The position numbers and the translations under genes are program-made. The notes under the pieces were generated by a model that did not search any database, was not told the origin of the DNA, and saw nothing but the letters and a program-made list of their open reading frames with translations. A DNA stretch of 64,000 nucleotides from positions 1-64,000 of the forward strand of contig MU129029.1 in NCBI GenBank assembly GCA_014904985.1. Reading direction: 5' to 3'. This DNA comes from Hydnum rufescens UP504 (taxonomy: Eukaryota > Basidiomycota > Agaricomycetes > Cantharellales > Hydnaceae). Of this stretch, positions 34,405 through 45,517 are shown in pieces. Within the stretch, counting starts at the first letter, position 1, and each line of letters opens with the position of its first letter.

Positions 34405-35871
34405 TCAACAGTGGTCCAAAGACTTTGTTATAACCATTGTTATCATGTATGGCCCTATATAGCATTTCGGTGAAAGTCTGCTTGTTTCCATGTTTCCAAT
34501 TGAACTTAGCTTGAGACAGGTTAGATATCTCCTCCCTGGCATTTCAATGGAGAAGAATATTGCATAGTGATCTGAGTCAGCATTGAATTCCTTCTTGACA
34601 GACCAATTTGTCAGTGCCTGGACATCATCGGCTCTCTGATTTGTGAACATCAGGTTGAGTGGTGAGAGGAACTCAGCACTTTTGGATTGCCACATTGTGA
34701 GGTTATGTGGATTGTGAATCGTAAAATCATTCTCCTGTAACCACAGTACTGTGTCCTGTGCCCGTTGGTCTCCATTGCCCTCCATTACATGACAAATTGG
34801 GTGTCAGAGGTTCCAATTACCTGTGAGAATTGTGGCTATGTCTTCTTCAAAGACAATATCACACAGTCAGTCCACAGAGAAGCCATCAGCCTCCTCTGCT
34901 GCTGACTGGTTGTAGATATTCACCAGCTGGGTTATTGGCTGGTTAGCACCCTGGTGTCTGACATCAAGTACCTGAATATCTAGATCATTAATTAAATCTG
35001 AGCATGTGACTACATCAAGGTTGGCTTCAATACGGATATAGGCCATTACCTGTGGATGTCTGTCCTCTGGCACTGGCTGTAATATAGTGTATTACATAAT
35101 TAAGTTAGGACTCAAAAGTCATGTATATACGGCAGATTCCATGGAATCAAATAGAAAAACCTTTGCCTGGATCTTCATCACCTAGTGAGAAACCATGAAA
35201 CATCTTGTCTCTATCTCTGTCTTGCCTATCTGGCTGCTTGGTTGGCTTGCTAGTAGCCATTAATCACTAGCTGGGTCTTTCCTCTGGCCCCTGCAGTTGT
35301 CTGTCCCTGGATAACCTGCACAACAGTGAGTAGAGCATCTTCTCTACTTGCTGACCCCTCCTTCTCCTTAGATAGTGACTGTGCCACTTGGCCAGTCACT
35401 ACCTTACTATCTTTCATCATCCTCCCCTTCCATCCACAACCTTTTCTCCTGTGCTCAGGGCAAAGCCAGTGCTTAGCCCTGTGTGCAGCTCCTCCACCCA
35501 AAGCCAGTGCTAAGGGTGGTGTGATTACCTCTTCTCACCTCCCCCTTATTCCCTCCCATCTGGCTCCCAACCTGTTGACTCTGCTTTGTCCAAGTATGAC
35601 AATGAGTGCCCTCCTGAATCTGGGAGGCACTTCGTTACACTGGCAAGGTAGGCATTATGGGCTGCCATCCCTGCATGCTAACACCACCACAGATGTCATC
35701 TGCACTGGTTATACTTCCATACCAGGGTTCTTGAAGAAGTATAATGTTGAAATTGTGTTCATGCATTGAGGCTATGTTGAGGGCTGTGTGACATATTTGA
35801 TTGCTATGAGCTGTGTTCAGGCAGTATACATTAATAAGTGGGCTTTTGGCAGGCTTCTCAATCAGTGGCAT
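34405..35871 (-). pseudogene. LINE ORF2, AP-like endonuclease, split by solo LTR
   Basis: The N-terminal part (35645-35871) reads INVYCLNTAHSNQ and NIILLQEPWYG, the N...QEPW start of LINE endonucleases. After the solo LTR (35078-35639) it continues as PEDRHPQVMAYIRIEA and VNIYNQSA. It ends in the VLWLQENDFTIHNP and ADSDHYAIFFSIEM segment, where SDH carries the catalytic Asp/His. Shifts and stops occur at about 34800-34860 and upstream of 34400. The enzyme would nick target DNA for target-primed reverse transcription. Confidence 0.85.
35078..35639 (+). mobile_element. Solo LTR, family A, inside the LINE
   Basis: 562 bp, TGTAATATAG to CGTTACA, with a perfect 5-bp duplication CTGGC (35073-35077 and 35640-35644). 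It splits the endonuclease frame. Confidence 0.95.
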
Positions 35872-36756
35872 GGGGAGGTTGGGAGGTGCTGTTCGCAGGC
35901 TGCCTCAGGTTAGCATATACCAGTTTAGATTTAGGGGTCATATAGTCATTCTCTGGGGTCTTTCCTGAGTGGCTCAATGAGAGGGGGGACTCAGCTTGAT
36001 CCGATAGAAGACAGGCTTGATGTTCATGCTTGGCTTCTTCTTGGTTGGCTCTCCATATTTCATCTTCGGTGCTCTGGAGGTTGCATTGGCTTCTCCTACA
36101 GTCAGTATCTTCTTGGTTGAGTCTGTTGGAGCATTGTACATTAGTTTCATCTGGGTCCTCCATTGTTACCTCCCTTGGATCATCCCACAGGAGTGAGGCA
36201 AGTGCATCTGCAGCCTCCCTTGCGCCTTCCCACTCAGCTTCAGTGAAGGCAGCTGCTGGTGTGCTTGGTGGTTTCAGCCCCTTTACTCCCAGCACAGTGG
36301 TTTTCTTTTGGTTAGTCAGCTTTCCCCCTCTTGGTGGCACACTTGCCCCAGGAGTTTTTAGTTTACCTAGATGCTTGGTCCGGGCATCACAAACAATAGA
36401 TCTAGCCTCATGCTCACCTCCACAGTTCACACACTTGTGTGGGGTTTCAGCAGGGTGTAAGTCAGTCACATGCTCACTACTCGTACATGTGGCACATAGG
36501 CAGCCAGTCTGACAGGCATCGGTGCAGTGATCTATTGAGCTGCAAAGGTTACAGTAGTATATCTGTGGCCATTCAGTGTATTTGGATGTCTGGCAAGACG
36601 TCCCAAATAGGTAGAAGATACCTTGGTCTCTAAATATAGTGGCTGACTCTTCAGACATGAAGCTAATAGAGATTGATGCACTTGATTGTTTACTAATTAG
36701 TGATTCAGGCCCAAGCCAAGATGGCTTTCCGCACTGGGTGAGCATGCTGAAGCTGG

Positions 36757-38432
36757 TATAGAAGAAGGGTTGGGAGCTCTGATGACTGTCAAATCAAAAT
36801 CTGGTTCAGCCAGTGTGTAGATGGGAGACTGTGTTTCTGTTTATTCAAATGGGTTGGTTCGCTTCAATGGTTGATTGCTCTCTGCAAGATATGTATGTGT
36901 TTATTGGAGAATGGAATGTGATATGGACTAGCAATAGTCAATGATATATTGTAGATGCTTATAGGAAGGCTTATACATTGTATGGAATGCTTTATAGAAA
37001 GGCTTATATGTGGAAGATGCTTATGGAAAGGCTTATATGTCTGGGATGCTTGTGGAAAGGCTTATATGTGTTTGTGTTGTGTTCATTCATTTACTGATAT
37101 TTGTGTGTCCTTGTTTACGTCCTCCTAGTTAAAATGCAGATATCAATGGGTTATAGAATGGTCAGTGCTTGGTTAGTTTTGTTAGTATGCTTCAATCTTC
37201 CTTCCTGACTCGTATTTTGTTATGCTTACCTTTTCCTTGGATGTCCAGCAACTCTAACCTTAGGTTCTGCAACTATCCTTGGCTTCAGTATTTCATGTAG
37301 ATGGCTTCCAGTTGCTTGGTCTCAACAACCTTGAAGATGACTTAGCTCCAGATGGCTTTAGATAGACAGTTCTTTAGATCATAAGCAGAATGGTTGACAG
37401 TAGTTGACAGTGGTTGATTTCCAGAGTGAGGAGATATGGGGGGGTACAAGAAAATCTGCTAGCTTATATACCTATCTGAAGGTGGCTGTGCATGGAGCAA
37501 GAACAAAAGAGTAATAAAGCTATGAGATCATAGTGATGTCATGGGGGAGTCATGGTGGAGTAGAACAAAAGAGAAATAAAGAAATGATGTCATAATGCGG
37601 TCATAGCTGAGTCATCCATAGAGTGTGATGTCATAGTGATGTCATTCATAAAGAGAACAAAAGGATTCATAAAGGGAATGATGTCACTAATTTGCTGAGC
37701 TTGTGGAGTGGTTGGAGCATGATGTCACTGGTCTTGTGATGTGTTTTGGAGCTCATGGGAAGCGAAATTAAGGGACATCTCTGGGTTCTGGAGATTAATC
37801 TGAGCATAGTCCAGTGGTTATGGTGTTTTTGTCACTGGTTAATAAAAGGAACAAATGCATGGTGTAGGATTCGATGCAGAGACAGCAGTTTGCATCCGTA
37901 ATAGGCGTGCTTGGTATCATTCGATGTGGATTTTAACAGCTTTCTGGGCGCAGTGGTTCCGAGCAGATCGGATGCAAACTGATAGAGAAATTCGTTTTAT
38001 ACTGATGGGTGTTGATTCTGATAGCAATATTGTTCTGCTGAGTTCAGTTTTGATCTGTTCTTCGCGTTCTCAGTACCATTGGATGCAGATTTTTAATATA
38101 TTTCCAGGCGCAGTTGTTCCAAGAGGATTGAATGCAAAGTGATGGATAAATTTGTTTGTTACTGGAAATCCCGGATTTTGATAGTAAAATTGGCCTGGAG
38201 AGTGTAGTTTTGGTCCATTCGACTTGTGTTTGATACCGTTCGAAAAGTGTAAATTGTAGCTTTCTAAGCGTTATATGGGCGTACCTCTCTGATCAAAACT
38301 GACGGAGTTATAAAACGAATTTGGTTTCTGTGCATAGCCATAATTAATTTCGTAATTGGTCATGCGATTGCCCAATGGCTGGAAGTGGTATAATTTCGCG
38401 TTTTCTGATACTGGATGTTTTTATCTTCCACA
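36757..38432 (-). mobile_element. Solo LTR, family B, copy 2, inside LINE ORF1
   Basis: 1,676 bp, same ends as copy 1, with a 4-bp duplication CTGG (36753-36756 and 38433-38436). The LINE frame rejoins across it. It carries the same 160-bp tandem unit near the right end. Confidence 0.85.
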
Positions 38433-39390
38433 CTGGCCCACTTTTCCATTAGCTCAGCCCAGGGAAACAAGTTTTGACCTCTTAGGCTGGCTTTCACTAC
38501 ACAGGAAGGGACCTAAGAGGTCCAGCACTGATATCCAGCAGCTCCTGCAATCACCAGCACTCAGCTGCTATCAGGGCTTTCTTCTAGCACCTGCTGTCAT
38601 ACTGAGAGCCAGCTGCTCCAATCCATGCTATTGTAGCTGCTATATCATCAGAAGAGCTCTTCATAGGTCCTGATCTGTGACTGTGTGGCTGTGCTTACAG
38701 CAGCAGCTGCTACCCTCAGAGCTAGCAGCTCTTATAATGAACAATAATCAGCTGCTATGTGCCCATGCAACTACTAAGACTCAGAGTCAGCACCTCCTAT
38801 CCACCCCAAAGTAGCTGATATATCATCAGAAAGCTGGTATGGGGCTGTGCTCCTAGCAGCTGCTGGTATATTGAGAATGAGCAGCTCCTATAATGAACAG
38901 TAATCAGCTGCCATATGGCATGCAGCTGCTGAGATTCAGAGCCAGCAGCTCCTATGACTTCTATAGCAGCTGATATATCATCAGAAAAGCTGGTATGTGG
39001 CTGTGCTCCCTAGCAGCTGCTGGTACATTGAGAATGAGTAGCTCTGATAATGAACAGTAATCAGCTGCTATATGGCATGCAGCTGCTGAGATTCAGAGCC
39101 AGCAGCTCCTATGACTTCTATAGCAGCTGATATAACATCCAAAGAGCTGCTCATAAGCTCTGCTGAGCCAATATGTGGCTGTGCTCCCAGCACCTCTGAG
39201 AGCCAGCAGCTCCTATAATGACCAATAATCAGCTGCTATATCAGCATGCAGCTACTGACATTTAGTGCCAGCAGCTCCTGTCCATTCCATAGCAGCTCCA
39301 ATCTACTTCATAACTAGCTGATATACCTTAGGCTTGAGTGCACCTACTTGTAGTACCAAAAAACATTGGTGGGTGGGAGGGGGTTGAAGG

Positions 39391-39459
39391 TCCAGTGGTC
39401 TAAAGTGCCAAAGTCCCAGGCCCTACAATGAGGTCACAGGTTCAAATCCTGCCATTGGA
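39391..39459 (+). other. tRNA-like segment (SINE-like head)
   Basis: A-box-like TGGTCTAAAGTG (39396) and a perfect B box GGTTCAAATCC (39439) are spaced as in tRNA genes. The first seven bases TCCAGTG can pair with the last seven CATTGGA. The D-arm GTGGTCTAA resembles tRNA-Leu. A normal anticodon arm cannot be folded, so it is a tRNA-derived sequence, not a functional tRNA gene. Confidence 0.55.
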
Positions 39460-39556
39460 ACATTTCTGGTGACTAATCATACTTACAGCAGCACATGTAA
39501 GGGTGATTAGTCAGCAGCCCCCAACCAGGGGTAGACATACATACACCCAGCCAATT

Positions 39557-39720
39557 CCAACCCTAACCCTAAACCCCAACCCCTAACAGTCCCAACCATT
39601 GACTATACTACTAGACATGGGGTAGACATTCCCAACCTGTACCATGTAAACTCCAACCCTCAACAACCCCAACCCAACCAACCCCCAACAACCCAATCCA
39701 ACCCTAACCCTAACCCCCAA
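39557..39720 (+). repeat. Interstitial telomere-like tracts
   Basis: AACCCTAACCCTAA at about 39559 and again at about 39700, embedded in AACCC-rich sequence. CCCTAA is the complement of the common fungal telomere unit TTAGGG. Both tracts lie within the fold-back element and are too short to be a real telomere. Confidence 0.7.
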
Positions 39721-39737
39721 CAGTCCCCAACCCTCAA

Positions 39738-39860
39738 CAAGCAGCTGCTGGGGAACAAGCAGCTGCTGGGGAACAAGCAGCTGCTGGGAGACTAGCAGCT
39801 GCTGGGAGACTAGCAGCTGCTGGGAGACAAGCAGCTGCTGGGAGATGAGCAGCTGCTAAA
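39738..39860 (+). repeat. 19-bp CAGCTG minisatellite
   Basis: Six or seven copies of a unit like AGCAGCTGCTGGGAGACA. Each unit contains the palindrome AGCAGCTGCT, so either strand can fold. Confidence 0.85.
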
Positions 39861-40674
39861 TGGAGAAATGAGCAACTCAAGATATCAATAATAGTAGCTG
39901 CTGTAAGAGGAGCTGCTCCTTGGGCCATTAAAAGCAGCTACAACAGTATTAACAGCCTGTGAGCAGCTCCAATACTGCCTTAAAGCAGCTGCAATAAACA
40001 GACTGCTGTACAGCAGGAGCTTCTATACATGAAGCCAGGAGCTCCAATGGACAATAAAATGAGGCTCCATGAGCTACCCTAGGGTCAGACCCTGTGAGCA
40101 GCCTCTGTTGGCATTGTGGTTACTTAGCAGTCTGAGACCTCTTAGGTCCCTTCCTGTGTAGTGGAAGCCAGCCTAAGAGGTCCAAAGTAGTGTCCCTATT
40201 GTGTCCATGTCTTCAAAGTGCGCCTCTGGGTCACCCAGTCCTTGTATGGCAGCACTAGCCAGCTGAAGGGTTAGTGTAGCTTGTTGGAGACTCACTCCCC
40301 ATGTCTGTACTATGGTGTCCTCATTCATATCAGATGGCTCACTTTGGTTCTTGGTTTCTGGGCTATTTGACAACCTCACTTGGCCAGGAGAGGCTGAGCA
40401 GTGCCTGGTTGTGTGGCTTCTGTTTGTACTGTCGTATGGTTTTGTTGATGTTACTCCCGCACTACTGCGGGTATCAATTCTGACAGAATCTGCTTTGTTT
40501 TTTGCTCAGATGCAGCCAATGTTGGGCTCATTTTGTTCTCCTGCATTAGGAGGGTTCATTTTTAGGGAGGGGGGGATGAGAGTGTGGGGGGGGGATGGAA
40601 AGAACTCATTTCAATCTTTTGATTTTACTTTTACTACACACGTGATGTGGTGGTGAGTTGACCCTTAACAGAGG

Positions 40675-43617
40675 CTCCCCCATGACCCCAAACACAAGTG
40701 GATTGGATGAATATTTCAGGCCTAGTGGTCATGCTCTCCTCATCCCTTTCCAATATGGCCTTTACCATTCCCCTTCCTGGAAATGGCCTCTAATTTCCCC
40801 AGGAGTGCATCCAGAATGTGCCCCTGCACCTCATGATCACCAGGAGGGCCTTTGCTGGACAATCTGGCAAGAATTACCAGCCTGGCAGGTGCATGACCCT
40901 GGGGGGCTCTGAGATCCATTCCCCCCTTCTCCAGTTTATGCACTGATTCCCTGCATATCCCCTTGCCTCTATACTTGATTGAAAGCCCCCAATTGTGGCC
41001 TTCCAATAGCCTGACTTTCAAGATAATTGGCTGGATATTGTTGGAGGACTTGTCATTTCACTGGACTTCCCTGCACCCCCTCCTCTTCCCCTTGTACATT
41101 GGCACAAACTCCTCCCTTCAGATTCATGTACATTCAATGGAAATATACAGTCTATCCCTTTCCCACAAGCCCAAGTACCTTGGCCAAACCCTTGAGGAGC
41201 TTGTATCCAGGCCTGGATCACATGATTCTGGAAGCAAATGTGGCAATTTCTGCGTGTTCCATGAACATGCTTGTACAAGGTCTGGATCATGTGATTCCAG
41301 AAGCAAATGTGGCAATTTCCACATGTTCCATGAACATGCTCATACAAGGTCTGGATCACATGATTCTGGAAGCAAATGCAGCAATTTCTGCATATTCCAT
41401 GAACATGCTTGTACAAGGTCTGGATCACATGATTCTGGAAGCAAATGCGGCAATTTCCACATGTTCCATGAACATGCTTGCACAGTCTGGATTACATAAT
41501 TCTGGAAGCAAATGCAGCAATTTCCACATGTTCCATGAACATGCTCACAGAGTCTGGATGACATAATTCTGGAATCAAGTTTGCACACCACTACTCAGGA
41601 GTCCTATCCTGGCAAACCTTTAAGGCCACTCCCACTCCTTCACTCAATTCTCCCTGAGTTTCCTACCCATTCCCATGTGAATATATCCCACAGAAAGCTA
41701 TGCTTTCCACCTCTGAATTTGGCCTAATTCCAGCTCAAGGGGATAAATATTGAGAACTTGGCAGTGGTGTCTCCAAATGGGTCTCCTTTGGGCACTAGTC
41801 CTCCCATATCTCCTCCAATTCATGGCCAATTTGGGTGATCTCAGATATTGTGGATACATGAAATTTTGGTCTTCCATCACCAATTTATTTTGGAGGTTTT
41901 GGTCCAGCCACTGTGGAGTAAAGAGGCACTCTTCTCCTCACCAAAGCACATTGGAAGCCCCCTGCCAATTTTTCTGTATCTGCCTCAATTTCTAATGGAT
42001 TTGGATGATTTAAATTCCCATGGAAGTGTCAGAGCAAAATCCCCCATAATTTGTCTTAATATTAGAATTTGGAGCTTCCATTGTGGAATAGTGGGACATT
42101 CCTCCCACACTTTAGGCTCAATTGGACTCCCCCACCAGTTCCACCATGTCTTCCTCAATTCTGGCCCAATTTATATGGTTTTAATTCCCATGGAAAAAGA
42201 CTGTCTTTTCCTGTTTTATTTTTTTCCACTTGGCCATCCCCAATTCTTGGACTGTCAAGCTAGTGCTTCAGTCCATGAATTTCAAAATCCCTCCTCTAGA
42301 TCTCTTTTCCCAGGTCTACCCCTATTCAAAATCACTCCCAAATGGCCCCAATGGATGCCCCAAAACTCCTACTCTCCATTGTGCCCCTTCCAATCATATT
42401 CCACCCACCAAACCCAGAAACATGTCCCTATCCCAGCTTTATGGATAAATACTCTGGGAAAGATTTCTTTTGGTGTGGAAGGAAATCAACACCAAAAAAA
42501 ATGGGGGGCAGTAGGGGTACTGAGTAGTATGAGGGGCCAAGGGAAAGGAAGGAATTGGCCTATGGGCCTCCAGGATGGGAATATGACTACAGGCCCATGG
42601 CTGTAAGGTAGACTTAGGGAGGATGGGAGGATGGGATATCCTGAAATGGGCAAGCTTCCTGGGAAGGAAGCTATCCCCTATGCATTGGCCTCTTCAAGAC
42701 ATGTGGCCTTGGCTCCCTAGGGACATCTCTTGTGGCCATGGCCATGGCCACAGCACTAGCCCTTCCCAGAGCCATCTAAGCTGTGGCTGCCACCTCTGTA
42801 TCACTGTGGCCCTTGCAGCCCATCACTATGTCAGGCACAGCTGCTCCTAGGGCCACAGCCACCTCCATCAGATACAGTGGCCTTAGTGCAGCCCAGCTCC
42901 CAGGGTGCAGTGGAACACCCCCAGGCTATGGACTGCAGCCTAACCCTCCTTATGCAGTCCAGCCTGTATGGCATCCTGGCCCTCCTCTCTGGCCTTGCCT
43001 TGTGGCACCACCTTCCCCTGTGGCACAACCTATCCCTATCACCTGGCCAGGAAGTGGTGCCTACCTCTGTGGCCCCTAGCATGGCCTTGCTCCTTGTGGC
43101 CTTGCTGTTGCTATGGTCTGGCCTCTTGCTATGGCCTTTTCCCTTGCCATGGCCTCTGCTTGCTCAGCCTTCCTCTACATATAGGCTATGGGACTTTACA
43201 GCTAGTGGGCTAATGGCAATCCTTAGTCCCACCAAAGACTTTGCCCACCCACCCTCCCAGTCTTTGGTGTCCTACCCAATGCTATCCAATGCCATCAAGC
43301 CTGGGGGGCAGCAGCCATGGTGCAGAAGGATCTTAGAGGCTTGAAGACATTTGGATAAGGCCACAACACTCAGCCTTCCTCCTCCCCTTTTCTCTCCCTC
43401 TTCCTCACCACTTTCTTTTGCCTCTTTTCTTCTTCCCCCATTCAAAGGCTGAGATTCATTGTTTTAAAATTCAAAGCCCAGTGCTGGATTATAAGCTCTC
43501 ATTGAGTCCTGTCTTTTCTTTGCTCTTTTCTAACATCCCCACATTCTTTCCACTTTATCCACCTTCCTTATGTCCAGGTGACCAGTTGAGACTTTTGGAG
43601 TCCAAACTGGGGGGCAC
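40675..43617 (+). other. 3' internal region of the family A retrotransposon
   Basis: Continues the retrotransposon after the LINE. Several plus frames of 80-250 codons are open but unlike known pol domains. The stretch at 42780-43340 is Pro/Ala-rich with ATGGCCATGGCC repeats. It ends in a purine-rich tract next to the 3' LTR. No catalytic motif was seen. Confidence 0.5.
41215..41575 (+). repeat. 69-bp minisatellite, 23-residue unit
   Basis: Six copies start with GGATCA/GGATTA at 41215, 41284, 41353, 41422, 41489 and 41556. Unit length 69 keeps frame for the first four copies. One frame gives SGSHDSGSKCGNFHMFHEHA, another GLDHMILEANVAISTCSMN; both are open, so the coding frame is unknown. Confidence 0.9.
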
Positions 43618-44165
43618 TGTAATATAGTGTATTACATAATTAAGTTAGGACTCAAAAGTCATGTATGTATGGCAGATTCCACAGAATCAATAGTTAACCT
43701 TTGCCTGGACCTTTGTCACCTAGTGAGAAACTGTGAATCTCTGCCTCTCTGTCTCTGCTTCTATCTAGCTATCTGGTTGGCTTGCCTGGTAGCCATTAAC
43801 TACCAGCCTTTCTCTAGCTTGGGACCTACACCTTTGGATACCAGCAGGGAAAGCAGTAAGCAGGATAGTCCTTCCTCTTACTGCCCCCACCTCCTCTCCT
43901 TAGGTAGTGACTGTGCCACTTGGCCAGTCACTACTTTACTACCTTTCATCATGACCTCCCTTCCCTCACAACCTTTTCCCCTGGGCTCAGAGCAAAGCCA
44001 GTGCTTAGCTCTGTGTCCAGCTCCTCTGTCCAAAGCTAGTGCTGAGGGAAGTGTGATTACTCTTTCTCCTCCTATTCTCCCTTATCCTACTCCCTCCCCT
44101 GTTGACTCGCTTTGTCCAAGTATGACAACGAGTGCCCTCCTGAATCTGGGAGGCACTTTGTTACA
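43618..44165 (+). repeat. 3' LTR of the family A element
   Basis: 548 bp, paired with 28344-28891; the CAATT target duplication follows at 44166-44170. Confidence 0.95.
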
Positions 44166-44170
44166 CAATT

Positions 44171-44290
44171 GGGGGCCAGTTCCATTTGGGTGCACCCTTG
44201 AGGGGGTCAGTTTTCATTCGTGGGGGCTTGTTCACAGTGTCATTTGGCAGGTTTGTATTTCAGGGTTCATGTGGGTTCTGGGCCAGGATC
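44171..44290 (+). mobile_element. HIM-5, continuation after the retrotransposon
   Basis: GGGGGCCAGTTCCATTTGGG continues the HIM left subterminal region seen uninterrupted at 55700-55850. HIM-6 inserts at 44291, after CCAGGATC. Confidence 0.8.
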
Positions 44291-45517
44291 CAGGCTGGTC
44301 AGTCAAATTGGGGACCTAATTAGGTACCATTTTCAGGGCAGAAAATGGTACCTAATAGGTCCCCAGACAGTATGGCTGAAATACAGCCGAAATACAGCCA
44401 TTCCAATTCATTTCAGCCAATCCATGGCTGTGCTAGATTATATATTTATTTATTATTATTATTACTACTATAATTATATACATATTATGCTATATACATA
44501 TTATCCTGGGGTCTGCCACCACAGGGGGGCATGGTTCCTGCTGGTCATGCACCTGCATATACCCACCACACCTGCTGCAGTGGGTGTGGTTCATTTGCCC
44601 CAGTTGGGGCCAGTTCCATTTGGGTGCTACCTCAAGGGAGTGGGTTTTTGTTTGCAAGGGCTTGTTCATGGTTTTCATTCCCAGCATGTCATTTGGTGGG
44701 TTCAGAGGGGGTTTGTGCAGATTCTGGTCAAGGATCTATAGAAATAAGGAATTCAATGTTAGTACAACATTAATGCAACACAAAAAGAACAGCTTATGCT
44801 GCTCTTTTTGTGCCACAAGACTAAGAAATAAAAAAAACATAACACATACCTTGTACCCCACACCCACAGGTGTGGGGTACTGGGGCCATGCATGCTGGCT
44901 CATCCATATGCCAGTGTGTACATATGCCAGCTCATATGCATGGCAGTTCATATGGGTCCCCCATTGTTTGGGGGTTGATAGGCAGGGTTACAGGGGGTTC
45001 TTTGTCAGTATTTGTTCATGAGGGCAGTTGAAACCTACAAAATATTATTTTTAAATTAGTTAGGAAATAAGGGCCACACAAAAAGAGCAGCAAAAGCTGC
45101 TCTTTTTGCATGGCTGTAGCTACTGAGGGGGGCAGGGACTTACCTGATATAGAACCACACACCCACCGGGGCAGGTGTGTGATTCCATGCCCTCATTTGG
45201 TGTGCTGCCATGGGCTTTGGTGCAGTCATGTTGTTGGCCCATTGCTGTGTCATGTTGGTGTATCATGTTGCTGTGTATCATGTTGCCATGTATCATGTTG
45301 CCATGTCACATTGCCATGTGGCATGTCGCTGTTTGGGCTTTCATCATTTCATGGGTTATCATCCTGCATTGGATGGGCCCCAATCTAGAATAATGCATGT
45401 CAGTAAAAAAAAAATTCCAAAGCAGTGCAAAAAGAGCAGCTTACACTGCTCTTTTTGTGCCACAAGAATAAAAAATGAAAAGAAATATTACTTTGTAGTA
45501 CCCCACACCTGCTGCAG
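44291..45517 (-). mobile_element. HIM-6, left arm
   Basis: Left terminus CAGGCTGGTCAGTCAA, subterminal repeat, then minus-strand modules with intronic hairpins at about 44771, 45075 and 45424 and exonic hairpins at about 44855 and 45152. Donors are GTATGT and GTAAGT. A third exonic hairpin is cut in its loop by the LTR-B fragment at 45518. Confidence 0.8.

Larger units (their letters stand above)
38476..40183. mobile_element. Fold-back element rich in CAGCTG, inside LINE ORF1
   Basis: The ends are 48-bp inverted repeats (38476-38523 and 40136-40183), and each end is itself nearly palindromic (GACCTCTTAGG...CCTAAGAGGTC). The interior has degenerate ~150-bp repeats packed with CAGCTG/AGCAGCT, a tRNA-like segment, telomere-like tracts and a 19-bp minisatellite. 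No coding frame of substance. No clean target duplication could be fixed, although the LINE frame shows that it is an insertion. Confidence 0.8.
35858..40379 (-). pseudogene. LINE ORF1 (zinc-knuckle RNA-binding protein), split by two insertions
   Basis: The N-terminal part is at 40184-40379 (VQTWGVSLQQATLTLQ, AAIQGLGDPEAHFEDMD). After a fold-back element (38476-40183) and a solo LTR-B (36757-38432) it resumes as LFPWAELMEKW and MLTQCGKPSWLGPES. Cysteine motifs YYCNLCSSIDHCTDAC and HKCVNCGGEHEARSIVC are zinc knuckles. The C-terminal third is charged and ends at 35858, overlapping the endonuclease frame. Such ORF1 proteins coat the LINE RNA. The N-terminus probably starts upstream of 40379 in broken sequence. 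Confidence 0.8.
30726..40660 (-). mobile_element. LINE (non-LTR retrotransposon, Tad-like), with three nested insertions
   Basis: Minus-strand element bounded by a 14-bp duplication ACCCTTAACAGAGG (30712-30725 and 40661-40674). The 3' tail on the minus strand is a TCC repeat instead of poly-A (GAGGAGG on plus, 30726-30745). Order along the minus strand: ORF1 with zinc knuckles, endonuclease, reverse transcriptase, RNase H. It is split by a solo LTR-A, a solo LTR-B and a fold-back element. All three open regions carry stops, so it is inactive. Removing insertions leaves about 6.0 kb, usual for fungal LINEs. Confidence 0.9.
28344..44165 (+). mobile_element. Full-length LTR retrotransposon, family A, with nested insertions
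   Basis: Two 548-bp LTRs (TGTAAT...TTACA) face the same way and a 5-bp duplication CAATT flanks the whole. A purine-rich tract AACTGGGGGGCAC sits just before the 3' LTR. Removing the hAT MITE (29127-29903) and the LINE (30726-40660), with their duplications, leaves about 5.1 kb. The remaining internal sequence has a gag-like frame near its start and a minisatellite-containing region later, but no protease, reverse transcriptase or integrase motif. The element is therefore non-autonomous. It interrupts HIM-5. Confidence 0.9.

Noticed and set aside
39391..39459. Functional tRNA-Leu gene
   Set aside because: A and B boxes and an end stem fit, but no anticodon arm can be folded and it lies within a repeat element.
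39557..39720. Chromosome end
   Set aside because: CCCTAA tracts hold only two or three units and are internal to a transposon with sequence continuing on both sides.
42783..43344. Proline-rich frames as a host gene
   Set aside because: They lie between the LINE and the 3' LTR of the family A retrotransposon, have no introns or domain, and overlap in several frames because of ATGGCC repeats.
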